64,000 nucleotides of DNA from Bacteroides oleiciplenus YIT 12058 (GTDB taxonomy: Bacteria; Bacteroidota; Bacteroidia; Bacteroidales; Bacteroidaceae): contig NZ_JH992947.1 of the NCBI RefSeq assembly GCF_000315485.1, forward strand, positions 1-64,000, in the 5' to 3' direction. Below, piece by piece: positions 34,944 to 44,851 of this stretch. A model generated the notes under the pieces. It made no database searches and was not told the DNA's origin. It worked only from the letters and a program-made list of their open reading frames with translations. Positions within the stretch are counted from its first letter, which is position 1; each line of letters opens with the position of its first letter. Made by a program: the position numbers and the translations under genes.

Positions 34944-37900
34944 ATGAACTTAGCTAAATATGCATTAGACAACACCAAGATTGTCTACTTCTTTCTCGCC
35001 GTGCTGCTCGTTGGCGGCATACTGTCGTTCAGCAGCCTGGGAAAGAAAGAGGATGCGCCTTTCGTTATCAAAAGCGCGGTCATCATGACCCGCTATCCGG
35101 GGGCGGAACCAGCCGAAGTGGAACGACTCATCACCGAACCTATCTCCCGCGAAATACAGTCAATGAGTGGCGTATACAAAATCAAGTCGGAGTCCATGTA
35201 CGGACTATCCAAAATAACGTTTGAACTTCAACCCGCCTTGTCTGCAGAGTCCATTCCGCAGAAGTGGGACGAACTGCGCCGCAAGGTTCTCAACATACAG
35301 CCGCAACTGCCTGCCGGTGCCTCCACTCCTACGGTATCGGATGATTTCGGCGATGTATTCGGCATTTATTACGGTCTGGTGGGCGACGACGGTTTCTCCT
35401 ACGAGGAAATGCGCAACTGGGCGGAACGCATCAAGACCCAGGTCATCACCGCCGACGGAGTTATGAAAGTAGCCCTCTTCGGCACTCAAACCGAAGTAGT
35501 AAATATTCTCATCTCCGTCAATAAACTGGCGGGAATGGGCATTGATCCCAAACAACTGGCAAGCCTGCTGCAATCACAAAACCAGATTATCAATACCGGA
35601 GAAATCAACGCCGGAGAACAGCAACTGCGCATCGTTGCCAACGGCACGTACACCACCGTGGACGACATCCGCCGACAAGTGATTACCACCCCCGGCGGAC
35701 AAGTGAAGCTGGGCGACATTGCCGTCATCGAGAAAGGCTACATGGACCCGCCCTCCAACATCATGCACGTCAACGGACGGCGTGCCATCGGCATCGGTGT
35801 CTCTACCGACCCGACCAAAGATGTAGTGAAAACAGGCGAACTGGTAGATGCCCGGCTGGCAGAACTGCTCCCGCTCATCCCGGTCGGTCTGGAACTCGAA
35901 AGCCTCTACCCCGAAAACGTGATAGCCCGTGAAGCAAACAACGGTTTCATCATCAACCTGGTAGAGTCTATTCTGATTGTTATTGTCATCATCATGCTGG
36001 TGATGGGGCTGCGTGCAGGAATACTTATCGGCAGTTCGCTGATATTCTCCATCGGCGGCACGCTGCTCATCATGTCTTTCCTCGGCGTAGGACTGAACCG
36101 AACTTCCCTGGCAGGATTCATCATCGCCATGGGTATGCTGGTGGACAACGCCATCGTGGTGACAGACAATGCGCAAATAGCCATTGCCAGAGGCATGGAT
36201 CGACGCCGGGCTCTGATAAACGGTGCCACGGGGCCGCAGTGGGGATTATTGGGCGCCACGTTCATTGCCATCTGCTCCTTCCTGCCGCTTTATCTGGCTC
36301 CTTCGGCCGTAGCGGAAATCGTGAAGCCACTGTTTGTGGTACTGGCCATTTCTTTGGGATTAAGTTGGGTACTGGCACTTACGCAAACCACTACCTTCGG
36401 TAACTTTATTCTGAAAGCCAAGTCTGGAGATGCCAACAAAGACCCGTACGACAAGCCTTTCTACCACAAATTCGCCTCCATCCTCAGCATATTGATAAAG
36501 AAGAAAGTGCTGACTTTAGGAAGTATCATCATACTGTTCATTCTGTCGCTCGTCATCATGGGACTGATGCCGCAGAACTTCTTCCCTTCACTGGACAAGC
36601 CGTACTTCCGTGCCGATATTTTCTATCCGGACGGTTACAGCATCCGCGACGTCGAACGGGAAATGAAACAAGTGGAAGCGCATCTGCTGCAACAGCCGGA
36701 AGTGAAACGAATATCCACTACCTTCGGCAGCACACCACTGCGCTACTATCTGGCTTCCACCTCAGTCGGCCCGAAACCGAACTTTGCCAATATTCTGATT
36801 GAACTGACCGATAGCAAGTACACCAAGGAATATGAGGAGAACTTCGACGGGTACATGAAAGCCAATTATCCGAATGCCATCACCCGCACCACGCTCTTCA
36901 AACTCTCTCCCGCCGTGGATGCCGCCATCGAAATAGGTTTCATCGGCAACAATGTGGACACATTGGTGATGTTGACGGACAAGACCCTGGAAATCATGCA
37001 CCGCGACGCTGACCTCATCAACGTGCGTAATTCGTGGGGAAACAAGATACCCGTGTGGCGACCGGTTTACAGTCCGGAACGCGCCCAGCCTCTAGGTGTT
37101 TCCCGGCAGAGCATGGCGCAGAGCATCCAGATAGGCACAAACGGCATGACGCTGGGTGAATATCGCGAAGGAGACCAAGTATTGCCAATTCTGCTAAAGG
37201 ATAACACGATAGACTCTTTCCGTATCAACGACCTGCGCACACTTCCGGTATTTGGCACCACCAAAGAGACCACTACGCTGGAACAGGTGGTCAGTGAGTT
37301 CGATTTCCAATATAAGTTCTCTAACGTGAAAGATTATAACCGCCAGATGGTAATGATGGCACAAGCAGACCCACGCCGTGGAGTGAATGCCATCGCTGCT
37401 TTCAACCGGGTATGGGAACAGGTGCAAAAAGAGATTCAAGTACCGGAAGGCTATACCATGAAATATTTCGGAGAACAAGAAAGCCAAGCGGAAAGCAACG
37501 CGGCACTGGCTGCAAACTTGCCACTGACGTTTTTCCTGATGTTCATCACGCTGCTGTTCCTGTTCCGCACATACCGTAAACCGATTGTCATCCTGTTGAT
37601 GCTGCCTCTTATCTTCATCGGTATTGTACTGGGTCTACTGGTACTTGGCAAGTCTTTCGACTTCTTCTCTGTCCTCGGTCTGCTTGGATTGATTGGCATG
37701 AATATCAAGAATGCCATCGTACTGGTGGACCAGATTGACATAGAAGCTGCTACAGGAAAGGCACCACTGGATGCAGTGGTCAGTGCCACTACCAGCCGTA
37801 TCGTGCCAGTGGCAATGGCTTCGGGAACTACAATTCTGGGGATGCTTCCATTGCTGTTCGACGCTATGTTTGGCGGTATGGCAGCAACGATCATGGGTGG

Positions 37901-37976
37901 TTTGCTGGTGGCTTCGGCTCTGACGCTGTTCGTGCTGCCCGTAGCCTATTGTGCAATACATAAAATAAAAGGATAA
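34944..37976 (+). CDS. RND-family efflux pump, inner-membrane subunit
   Basis: 1010 aa with the RND pattern: one N-terminal helix (about 12-30), a large periplasmic loop, six helices (about 335-540), a second loop, and the last six helices (about 850-1005). The conserved helix-4 stretch GFIIAMGMLVDNAIVVTDNA carries the proton-relay acidic residues. It exports small hydrophobic compounds using the proton gradient. The substrate is unknown. It overlaps no neighbour but is 2 bp from the tolC-like gene. Not visibly connected with the glycan genes. Confidence 0.94.
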   Translation: MNLAKYALDNTKIVYFFLAVLLVGGILSFSSLGKKEDAPFVIKSAVIMTRYPGAEPAEVERLITEPISREIQSMSGVYKIKSESMYGLSKITFELQPALSAESIPQKWDELRRKVLNIQPQLPAGASTPTVSDDFGDVFGIYYGLVGDDGFSYEEMRNWAERIKTQVITADGVMKVALFGTQTEVVNILISVNKLAGMGIDPKQLASLLQSQNQIINTGEINAGEQQLRIVANGTYTTVDDIRRQVITTPGGQVKLGDIAVIEKGYMDPPSNIMHVNGRRAIGIGVSTDPTKDVVKTGELVDARLAELLPLIPVGLELESLYPENVIAREANNGFIINLVESILIVIVIIMLVMGLRAGILIGSSLIFSIGGTLLIMSFLGVGLNRTSLAGFIIAMGMLVDNAIVVTDNAQIAIARGMDRRRALINGATGPQWGLLGATFIAICSFLPLYLAPSAVAEIVKPLFVVLAISLGLSWVLALTQTTTFGNFILKAKSGDANKDPYDKPFYHKFASILSILIKKKVLTLGSIIILFILSLVIMGLMPQNFFPSLDKPYFRADIFYPDGYSIRDVEREMKQVEAHLLQQPEVKRISTTFGSTPLRYYLASTSVGPKPNFANILIELTDSKYTKEYEENFDGYMKANYPNAITRTTLFKLSPAVDAAIEIGFIGNNVDTLVMLTDKTLEIMHRDADLINVRNSWGNKIPVWRPVYSPERAQPLGVSRQSMAQSIQIGTNGMTLGEYREGDQVLPILLKDNTIDSFRINDLRTLPVFGTTKETTTLEQVVSEFDFQYKFSNVKDYNRQMVMMAQADPRRGVNAIAAFNRVWEQVQKEIQVPEGYTMKYFGEQESQAESNAALAANLPLTFFLMFITLLFLFRTYRKPIVILLMLPLIFIGIVLGLLVLGKSFDFFSVLGLLGLIGMNIKNAIVLVDQIDIEAATGKAPLDAVVSATTSRIVPVAMASGTTILGMLPLLFDAMFGGMAATIMGGLLVASALTLFVLPVAYCAIHKIKG

Positions 37977-37978
37977 TT

Positions 37979-39247
37979 ATGAAAAAAGAACTCATACTCA
38001 TATTACTTTGTTGCTCCGGTCTGACTGCCGGAGCGCAGCAATACCTCAGTCGTGAAGCCTATCGCGACCGCGTAGAGGCATACAGTCAGGTACTGAAACA
38101 GCAACGTCTGCAAACCGTGGCAAGCACCGAAGCACGGAAAATTGCTTCTACAGGCTTTTTGCCGCAAATAGACATCACCGCCGAAGGTACCGCCAACCTC
38201 AACCACCTCGATCAGTGGAACAGTCCGAAAGGCGAATACCGCCCCTACACCTACCAAGCCCTTGCCACCTTGGCGCAACCGCTCTATACCGGCGGCTCTC
38301 TGATAGCCCAAAAGCAAATGGCGAAAGCCGATGAGGAACTCTCCCAACTGACCACTGAGTTGACGCTCGATCAGATTCACTACCAGAGCGATGCCGTCTA
38401 TTGGAATGCTTCTGCCGCCCGTGCCGGGCTCGAAGCTGCCGCAGCTTTCCAAGACATCATACAGCGTCAGTACGACATCATTCAGGACCGTTTCAACGAC
38501 GGCGCTATCAGTCGCACTGACCTGTTAATGATTTCCACCCGCAAGAAAGAAGCGGAATTACAATATATCAAGGCCCGCCAGAATTATACCCTCGCCCTGC
38601 AAAAGCTGAATATCCTTATGGGCGTCTCCCCCGGCACCCCCGTAGATAGCCTATGCGAAATCAGCACTCCCGGCGAACCGGTCACTCTGCTTGGCCTCGA
38701 TGATGTCCTCCCCCGCCGTGCTGACTATGCCAGCACCGGAGTCAACATCATCCGGAGCGAAGCGCAACGTCACGCTGCACTCAGCAAATACAACCCGCAG
38801 GTCAGTATGTTTCTCGCCACCGGATGGGATACGGGTATCACTTACATGGGGCAGGAAATACCTCATACTCCCGTGGCAGGCATCAATGTGAGCATCCCCA
38901 TTTTCCGTTGGGGTGCCCGCTTCAAGACGAACCGGCAACAAAAGGCATATATCGGTATGCAAAAGCTACAACAAAGTTACGTCACCGATAATATTCTTGA
39001 AGAGCTATCCGCCGCTACAACGAAACTGACAGAGACAGAGCAACAAGTAAAAACCGCCCGCGAAAACATGACTCTTGCCGAAGAGAACCTCGACCTCGTG
39101 ACGTTTTCCTACAATGAAGGGAAATCAAGCATGGCTGACGTACTTTCCGCACAGTTATCGTGGACACAGGCACATACGAACCTGATAAATGCGCATCTGG
39201 CTGCAAAGATGGCGGTGGCGGAATACAGGAAGGTAATTAGTGAATAA
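37979..39247 (+). CDS. TolC-like outer-membrane efflux protein
   Basis: 422 aa with a signal peptide (about 1-19, ending AGAQQ). Two similar helical halves of the OEP family: REAYRDRVEAYSQVLKQQ near the start and EEQ-rich coiled-coil helices at 320-420 (ARENMTLAEENLDLVTFSYNEGKSSMADVL). No lipobox cysteine at the start. It forms the exit duct for the RND pump encoded immediately upstream. Confidence 0.92.
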   Translation: MKKELILILLCCSGLTAGAQQYLSREAYRDRVEAYSQVLKQQRLQTVASTEARKIASTGFLPQIDITAEGTANLNHLDQWNSPKGEYRPYTYQALATLAQPLYTGGSLIAQKQMAKADEELSQLTTELTLDQIHYQSDAVYWNASAARAGLEAAAAFQDIIQRQYDIIQDRFNDGAISRTDLLMISTRKKEAELQYIKARQNYTLALQKLNILMGVSPGTPVDSLCEISTPGEPVTLLGLDDVLPRRADYASTGVNIIRSEAQRHAALSKYNPQVSMFLATGWDTGITYMGQEIPHTPVAGINVSIPIFRWGARFKTNRQQKAYIGMQKLQQSYVTDNILEELSAATTKLTETEQQVKTARENMTLAEENLDLVTFSYNEGKSSMADVLSAQLSWTQAHTNLINAHLAAKMAVAEYRKVISE

Positions 39248-39273
39248 AGAAAGACAATTATCCAACAAAAAGA

Positions 39274-39354
39274 AGAACACAAATTACGCGAATTATACGA
39301 GTTCATCTTATTGATAAACTTATTTATATAATTTACGGATTTGTGTTCTTTTAT
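39274..39354. terminator. bidirectional terminator between convergent operons
   Basis: AGAACACAAAT (39274-39284) pairs perfectly with ATTTGTGTTCT (39339-39349). T-rich tracts follow on both strands (TTTTAT on plus, TTCTTTTTG on minus), fitting shared use by the tolC-like gene and the GH92 operon. The loop is long (54 nt). Confidence 0.65.
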
Positions 39355-39389
39355 ACCCCTCTCATTATGGAGAAGGAAACCAGTAATCC

Positions 39390-41669
39390 CTATTCCCTAG
39401 AAAACGAGTATGGTATATCATCATCCAATACACCTCTCTTTTTATTCGGTTCATCACTCATCATAACTTCAAATTGTCCTCCTTTCAACAAATCTGCATG
39501 GCATAAAAAATTCTTATTCCACAGTTTCCCGTTGATAAAGAACTTATCAATATAATAATTGCATTCACTATTGTCGGGCGCAGAAATCACCAACTGTTTC
39601 CCATTTTCCAGATACAAGGTCGTTTTCTTGAACAAAGGCGCCCCTAACACATATTGGTCAGTACCTGGACATACCGGATAAAAGCCTAAAGCACTAAAGA
39701 CATACCAAGCTGATGTCTGCCCGTTATCCTCATCTCCGCAATATCCATCCGGAGTAGGTGCATACATACGCTCTAAAACCTGACGTATCCAATACTGCGC
39801 CTTCCAAGGTTGTCCGGCATAATTGTACAAGTAAATCATGTGCTGAATCGGCTGGTTGCCATGAGCGTAATTACCCATATTCATCACCGTCATCTCGCGT
39901 ATTTCATGAATCACCTGCCCGTAATAACTTTCATCGAACAATGGAGGAACTGTAAACACCGAATCAAGCATCTGCACAAAACGCTCCTTGCCACCCATTA
40001 GCTCTATCAATCCTTGAGGATCATGGAATACCGACCAAGAATAATGCCAACTATTTCCTTCCGTAAATGCATCTCCCCACTTCAGAGGAGAAAAAGGCAC
40101 TTGGAACCGTCCATCCTTATTGCGTCCACGCATAAGACAGCTTTCTATATCGAACACATTACGATAGTTCATTGCACGTTTCGCAAAAAGTTTCAGTTCC
40201 TTCTTTGGACGCTTCAAAGCTTTAGCCAACCGATAGATACACCAATCGTTATAAGCATACTCCAACGTACGAGCTACATTCTCATTAATATTCGCATCAT
40301 AAGGTACATAACCCAATTCATTGTAATATTCATGCCCCAGCCTCCCCGTGGAATGTACCTTAGGATGTACGTGCTCAGTTCCGTGCAATAAGCCTTCGTA
40401 CAATGCATTCACATCATCCACCTTAACGCCTTTAAGATAAGCATCTACCAGCACAGAAGCCGAATTATTACCAATCATACAGCCTCGATGTCCTGGACTT
40501 GCCCATTCAGGAAAGAAACCGCTCTCCTTATACGTATTAATAAGTCCCTCCTGTATCTGCTTGTTCACCGAAGGATACATTAGATTGAGGAAAGGAAACA
40601 AGCAACGAAAAGTATCCCAGAATCCCGTATCGGTATACATATAACCCGATAAAACCTGCCCGTTGTAGGGGCTATAGTGTATTGGTCTTCCTGCTTCGTC
40701 CAGTTCGTAGAATGTCCGTGGGAAAAGCAGCGAGCGATACAAGCAAGAGTAGAACGTACGGTACTGGTCGAGGTCGCCTCCTTCCACTTCAATCCTCCCC
40801 AAAACCCGATTCCAGGCATCCTTACCTTTTTGAACTAATGCTTCAAAGCTATCATGCCCCAACTCTTTCAAATTCCGGTCCGCTTGTTCAAAACTTATAA
40901 AAGAGGAAGCAACACGTGCATGTACTTTCTCCCCCTTACGGGTTTTGAAACCAATAATTGCTCCCGCATGATCGGTCACCTGCTCGTTTTGTCCATCCTG
41001 TACAACACCGCCGGCCACGGTAACCTGATAGGTGAAAGGTTTATCAAACTCAACAATAAAGTAATTCCTAAAGTTTTCAGAAACACCTCCACTATTACGT
41101 GTACTATATCCGATAATCCGGTTTTTCTCTGGCTGAATTTTAATATACGAACCTTTGTCAAAAGCATCCACTACAACATAAGAATGATCATTTTCAGGAA
41201 ATGTGAAACGAAACAACGCAGCACGATCAGTAGATGTGAACTCAGTGACGACGTCATATTCTGCCAGATACACTTTATAATAATGAGGCTGTGCCACTTC
41301 TCCTTTATGCGAAAACCAACTGGAACGCTTATCTTCATCAAACTCCGGCTTCCCGACTATAGGCATAATAGAAAACTGCCCATAATCGTTAATCCACGGA
41401 CTAGGCTGATGCGTTTGCTTAAAACCCCGGATTTTATTGGCTGTGTACATATACTGCCATCCGTCACCCATTTTCCCTGTCTGTGGTGTCCAAAAGTTCA
41501 TTCCCCAAGGACGTGCAATAGCGGGATAAGTATTGCCGGTGGAAAGTTCAAAAGTAGACTGTGTACCCATGAGAGGATTGACATACTGCGTGAAGTCTTT
41601 GGCATGTACTCCAAACAGATAATTCAAAAAACAAATTAATACAAACACTTTTCTCATAATGTTAAGCAT
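39390..41669 (-). CDS. GH92 exo-alpha-mannosidase
   Basis: 759 aa. Signal peptide to about residue 23 (FGVHA). N-terminal beta-sandwich (YVNPLMGTQS, GWQYMYTANKIRGF), then the alpha/alpha barrel. The catalytic acid E537 is in FTEGNSWHYSW and the base pair D646/D648 is in CGDEDNGQTSAW, all as in calcium-dependent inverting GH92 enzymes. It trims terminal alpha-linked mannose, most often alpha-1,2. The start at 41669 leaves 6 bp after the upstream stop; the ATG at 41657 is an alternative. Last gene of the large ECF-controlled locus. Confidence 0.94.
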   Translation of the reverse strand: MLNIMRKVFVLICFLNYLFGVHAKDFTQYVNPLMGTQSTFELSTGNTYPAIARPWGMNFWTPQTGKMGDGWQYMYTANKIRGFKQTHQPSPWINDYGQFSIMPIVGKPEFDEDKRSSWFSHKGEVAQPHYYKVYLAEYDVVTEFTSTDRAALFRFTFPENDHSYVVVDAFDKGSYIKIQPEKNRIIGYSTRNSGGVSENFRNYFIVEFDKPFTYQVTVAGGVVQDGQNEQVTDHAGAIIGFKTRKGEKVHARVASSFISFEQADRNLKELGHDSFEALVQKGKDAWNRVLGRIEVEGGDLDQYRTFYSCLYRSLLFPRTFYELDEAGRPIHYSPYNGQVLSGYMYTDTGFWDTFRCLFPFLNLMYPSVNKQIQEGLINTYKESGFFPEWASPGHRGCMIGNNSASVLVDAYLKGVKVDDVNALYEGLLHGTEHVHPKVHSTGRLGHEYYNELGYVPYDANINENVARTLEYAYNDWCIYRLAKALKRPKKELKLFAKRAMNYRNVFDIESCLMRGRNKDGRFQVPFSPLKWGDAFTEGNSWHYSWSVFHDPQGLIELMGGKERFVQMLDSVFTVPPLFDESYYGQVIHEIREMTVMNMGNYAHGNQPIQHMIYLYNYAGQPWKAQYWIRQVLERMYAPTPDGYCGDEDNGQTSAWYVFSALGFYPVCPGTDQYVLGAPLFKKTTLYLENGKQLVISAPDNSECNYYIDKFFINGKLWNKNFLCHADLLKGGQFEVMMSDEPNKKRGVLDDDIPYSFSRE

Positions 41670-41675
41670 TAGTTT

Positions 41676-42809
41676 TTATTCCAGATGCAAGTCTGCACTC
41701 ATCAAAAACGTATTATAAGGTCCCCACTGAGACGATATAAACCATATTTTATCCTCATTATCTTTGAGAGGGTGCAAATAAGCACAATAATGAGAAGGAT
41801 ACAACAGTTTAGGAGAACTCCATTGCGTTATATCTTCTGCTGTACAATAGAGTATCCCACTCTTCTTTATTACGGGATCCTTATCATAGTTAGGATCATA
41901 ATTATAAGTCAAAATCCAACGTTTGAACTTTCTATGCCATAATAATGATGCTTCGCCCACAGGCCCCCGAAGAATAGGAGTTGCAGCAGTTTCTTTACCA
42001 CGTACCCACTTCTTACATTCTCCATTCCAATATTCATAAGACTGCATATCAAGGATATCCTTTTCACGAAAACGGGCCAGATAGGCTGCATCTCCGCGCC
42101 CCGATTGTGTGCCAATCATATAAACCCAGCCTTTGCGCTTGGCATAAGTTATCTGGGAAAAATGGCTATCAGCAGCAAATGTGACTTCATTGCGGCGTGT
42201 CCAAGTACTTCCACCATCTTCAGACGCATAAAGCGATGAAAAGTTAGTGAGCCAGCGTCCATGCCCCCCTCCCCAATTATGGATGTTCATATAATGCACA
42301 TAGTCCCGTTTTCCGGCACGAATAGCACCGGTCGGAATGGAAGTTTGATATACATCCGGATTTGTTTTTCCACCCGCACAAATTTCACGGGCTTTGCCTT
42401 CAGAATCCAGTAACATGGAATCAATTTTTAATCCATCTTCCAGATAAACATCTGATGAGAAAGCAACTACATTAGAGCGCCAATTGGAACCATTGCCACC
42501 ATTTTTATTAATGACAAAGCCTTTACCACTGGTATCACCAAAAAAGAGACCTACTTGTTTTTTACCGGTACGCCACATTAAACCTAAGTCCGTACCATAA
42601 ACATCAAAATCAGGTCCGGTATTATTAGGACTATAGATTGTCTCACCGGGAAGTGTATCCCCTGTAACACGAGCAACTTTACGAACATTCGTTATGTGGA
42701 GCGTTTTTCCACCTTTTGAGGGCGAAGGTTGCATGGCTTCAGCAGTTCCTGTGATACCACAAACGGCAAAGCCCAGCAATAAAAGATATCTGTTATTTAT
42801 CCAATTCAT
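41676..42809 (-). CDS. DUF4185 protein, possible endo-D-arabinanase (GH183-like)
   Basis: 377 aa with a signal peptide (about 1-25). It has the look of a five-bladed beta-propeller: DVYGTDLGLMW with QVGLFFGDTSG (65-95), NWRSNVVAFSSD (109-120), SSLYASEDGGSTW (about 192-205), HFSQITYAKRKGWVYMIGTQSGR, and GEASLLWHRKFKRWILTYNYDP. These match DUF4185, a family in which some members cut mycobacterial D-arabinan and were named GH183. Catalytic residues were not assigned here. It lies between GH172 and GH92. Function is inferred from family and context; DUF4185 is broad and other furanose-containing glycans are possible. Confidence 0.7.
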   Translation of the reverse strand: MNWINNRYLLLLGFAVCGITGTAEAMQPSPSKGGKTLHITNVRKVARVTGDTLPGETIYSPNNTGPDFDVYGTDLGLMWRTGKKQVGLFFGDTSGKGFVINKNGGNGSNWRSNVVAFSSDVYLEDGLKIDSMLLDSEGKAREICAGGKTNPDVYQTSIPTGAIRAGKRDYVHYMNIHNWGGGHGRWLTNFSSLYASEDGGSTWTRRNEVTFAADSHFSQITYAKRKGWVYMIGTQSGRGDAAYLARFREKDILDMQSYEYWNGECKKWVRGKETAATPILRGPVGEASLLWHRKFKRWILTYNYDPNYDKDPVIKKSGILYCTAEDITQWSSPKLLYPSHYCAYLHPLKDNEDKIWFISSQWGPYNTFLMSADLHLE

Positions 42810-42863
42810 TTCTTATCGTTTTCTGTTATATATATTATTTTACCTTATTGAAAACAAGTACAT

Positions 42864-44804
42864 CTATTCAATTCTTTCAAGTGTGATTAATGTTAATTCA
42901 AATTCGTCCCTCCCTTTATTATTCCTAACATGCACAGTAATGGAATTAGTTTGCTCCGTCAATTCGATATCTCCTACATATACTCTATCTTTAAATAATT
43001 CCTTGTCCCCCCTACTTGATATCCAATCGGACAGTTGCTTTTGACGCTGCCAGATTTGAAAATCCGCTCCATTGTTTTTTTCAAAATAATTAATCAGTAC
43101 TTTATATTTTCCTTCGGGAATGTCATTCAACATGATACGCACAGTCCCTTCATGCTGGGTGGTCATACGAATACCTCTTTCATTCACTACCTGGACACCT
43201 CCACTCGGTGTCAGCAACATCAACTGCGGAAAGTAAACATGAATGGTAGGACGATAGACTGTCCGTTGTTCATCAGAAGGTTCAATTCTATCAGATAAAG
43301 GTTGTGCTGCATAGAAAAAAGCGACGGAAGTATAGTCGACCGGGAAATTATTCTTCACTTCGCCATGTTCCATTCCATGATAGATTTCATTTTCATAAGA
43401 CATTTTATCAGACAAAAAGAAACGATAACCACCGGTTCGTGCCATCGGAAGAGAGTAATCCAGACATCCATGAATAGGAAGGCTATTACCTCTATCCCAA
43501 CGATCCAACAAAGCATACCAACCACCATTATAATAATCTTCAGAACCAGTCCCATGTAGCCTCATCTTATTATCTACATAAGTGCTGTCATCTCCTTCAA
43601 AAAAGAGGGTCATACCAGGACGCAAACCTTGTGCCTGATGCATAGTACCCACATAATGCCCTTTCCCCTTCTGGGCTAAGAAGCGGTGAAACATACCCAA
43701 TGGAGTCTTTTCCCTATGCCACACAGAATAGAACTTACCTTCTTCTTTAGCATTACGTTTATTGTTGTTATAATAAATTCTCACATTTACAGAGATGGGA
43801 GATTGCTGTATATTATCCCTTTTCTTATAAACCAATTTGAGAGAGGCAGATTTATCGAAAGGCATAGGAAGATAGCAATAGTTGGAAGTACCTTGCTTCC
43901 CCATCACAATACTGCGCATGGCCCCTTTACCAAAAGCGTATCCGAAGAAATCGGCAACAGGAGAATAAATAGCCTCAACTTTTTCATTGTCCCACTTGGC
44001 AGAAAGTATCACATCTTTATATAAACCTTCAAAAGAAGTTCCCCCATCAATCTCCACACCTACAATCCGCCCCGGTTCGTCCATTTCAAAGAAAGGCATT
44101 TCTTCACCCGGTTTGAGGGTGAATGTTGTTTCTTTCGTCTGTATATCAGCCGATTTACCAAGTGTATAATTGACTACTTCAGGAGTAATATCAGCCCATA
44201 TCTTATTAACTTCAGAAAGCAATTTCTTGTCTTGCAGCGAGAACTCTCCTGTGTAAGTTTCTACTTTCTTACCCGGCAGGGCACGATATTGAATCTGGAT
44301 GAATTCCAACTTTGGACCATCAAAAACAATTTTACATGATTTTTTGTAGGTTATTGGCAGGTAACAATAAAAACCACCAATCTCGTTTCCGCAAATCGGT
44401 TTGGTAAAAGGATAAACTTTACCAGAAAAGAGATCGGAAAATTTAATCTTTAAGCCTGGTTCTTTTTGACCATCAAAGTAGAAATATAACATATGGTCTG
44501 TAGGTGTAGGGGTCCAGATACGGTTAATCACACCAGGACCTTCCATCTCAGCAATAACAAGCCGACCGGCTTCTTTACGAAGAAAAGAGTAGGTTCCGGC
44601 AAAGCCATCGTCATTACCCCAAGTTCGGTCGTAACTCGAGAACTGTTCGACATAAGAACCTGTACGGTATTCCGGCAATTTATCCACTCTTTTAAGTAAT
44701 TCCAGTTCATCGGTCCACCTGTATGTCTTCTGCGACATTAGCTGGGAACTGAATAACAGGAAAAGAGTCAATAAAATTAAACTATTGTTTTTGAGAATAT
44801 TCAT
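42864..44804 (-). CDS. GH172 (DUF2961) furanosidase
   Basis: 646 aa with a signal peptide (about 1-24, ending MSQ). Two DUF2961-type jelly-roll regions: GPGVINRIWTPTPTDHMLYFYFDG (89-112) and the core with FFEGDDSTYVD (E403) and LHGTGSEDYYNGGW (E422), then YHGMEHGEVKNNFPVDYTSVAFFY. E403 and E422 are candidates for the nucleophile and acid/base of GH172. The family includes alpha-D-arabinofuranosidases and alpha-D-fructofuranosidase/difructose anhydride enzymes. Next to a DUF4185 gene, exo-alpha-D-arabinofuranosidase is the favoured reading. Gap to GH125 is 47 bp. Confidence 0.82.
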   Translation of the reverse strand: MNILKNNSLILLTLFLLFSSQLMSQKTYRWTDELELLKRVDKLPEYRTGSYVEQFSSYDRTWGNDDGFAGTYSFLRKEAGRLVIAEMEGPGVINRIWTPTPTDHMLYFYFDGQKEPGLKIKFSDLFSGKVYPFTKPICGNEIGGFYCYLPITYKKSCKIVFDGPKLEFIQIQYRALPGKKVETYTGEFSLQDKKLLSEVNKIWADITPEVVNYTLGKSADIQTKETTFTLKPGEEMPFFEMDEPGRIVGVEIDGGTSFEGLYKDVILSAKWDNEKVEAIYSPVADFFGYAFGKGAMRSIVMGKQGTSNYCYLPMPFDKSASLKLVYKKRDNIQQSPISVNVRIYYNNNKRNAKEEGKFYSVWHREKTPLGMFHRFLAQKGKGHYVGTMHQAQGLRPGMTLFFEGDDSTYVDNKMRLHGTGSEDYYNGGWYALLDRWDRGNSLPIHGCLDYSLPMARTGGYRFFLSDKMSYENEIYHGMEHGEVKNNFPVDYTSVAFFYAAQPLSDRIEPSDEQRTVYRPTIHVYFPQLMLLTPSGGVQVVNERGIRMTTQHEGTVRIMLNDIPEGKYKVLINYFEKNNGADFQIWQRQKQLSDWISSRGDKELFKDRVYVGDIELTEQTNSITVHVRNNKGRDEFELTLITLERIE

Positions 44805-44851
44805 TGTTTCGTTATTAGATTAATATAAAAAATATTGTTTACCCGCTTTAC

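Noticed and set aside
33824..39247. The RND efflux set as part of one of the glycan loci.
   Set aside because: It has its own direction and terminators, and its adaptor and pump sequences are typical drug or metabolite exporters; no functional link is visible.
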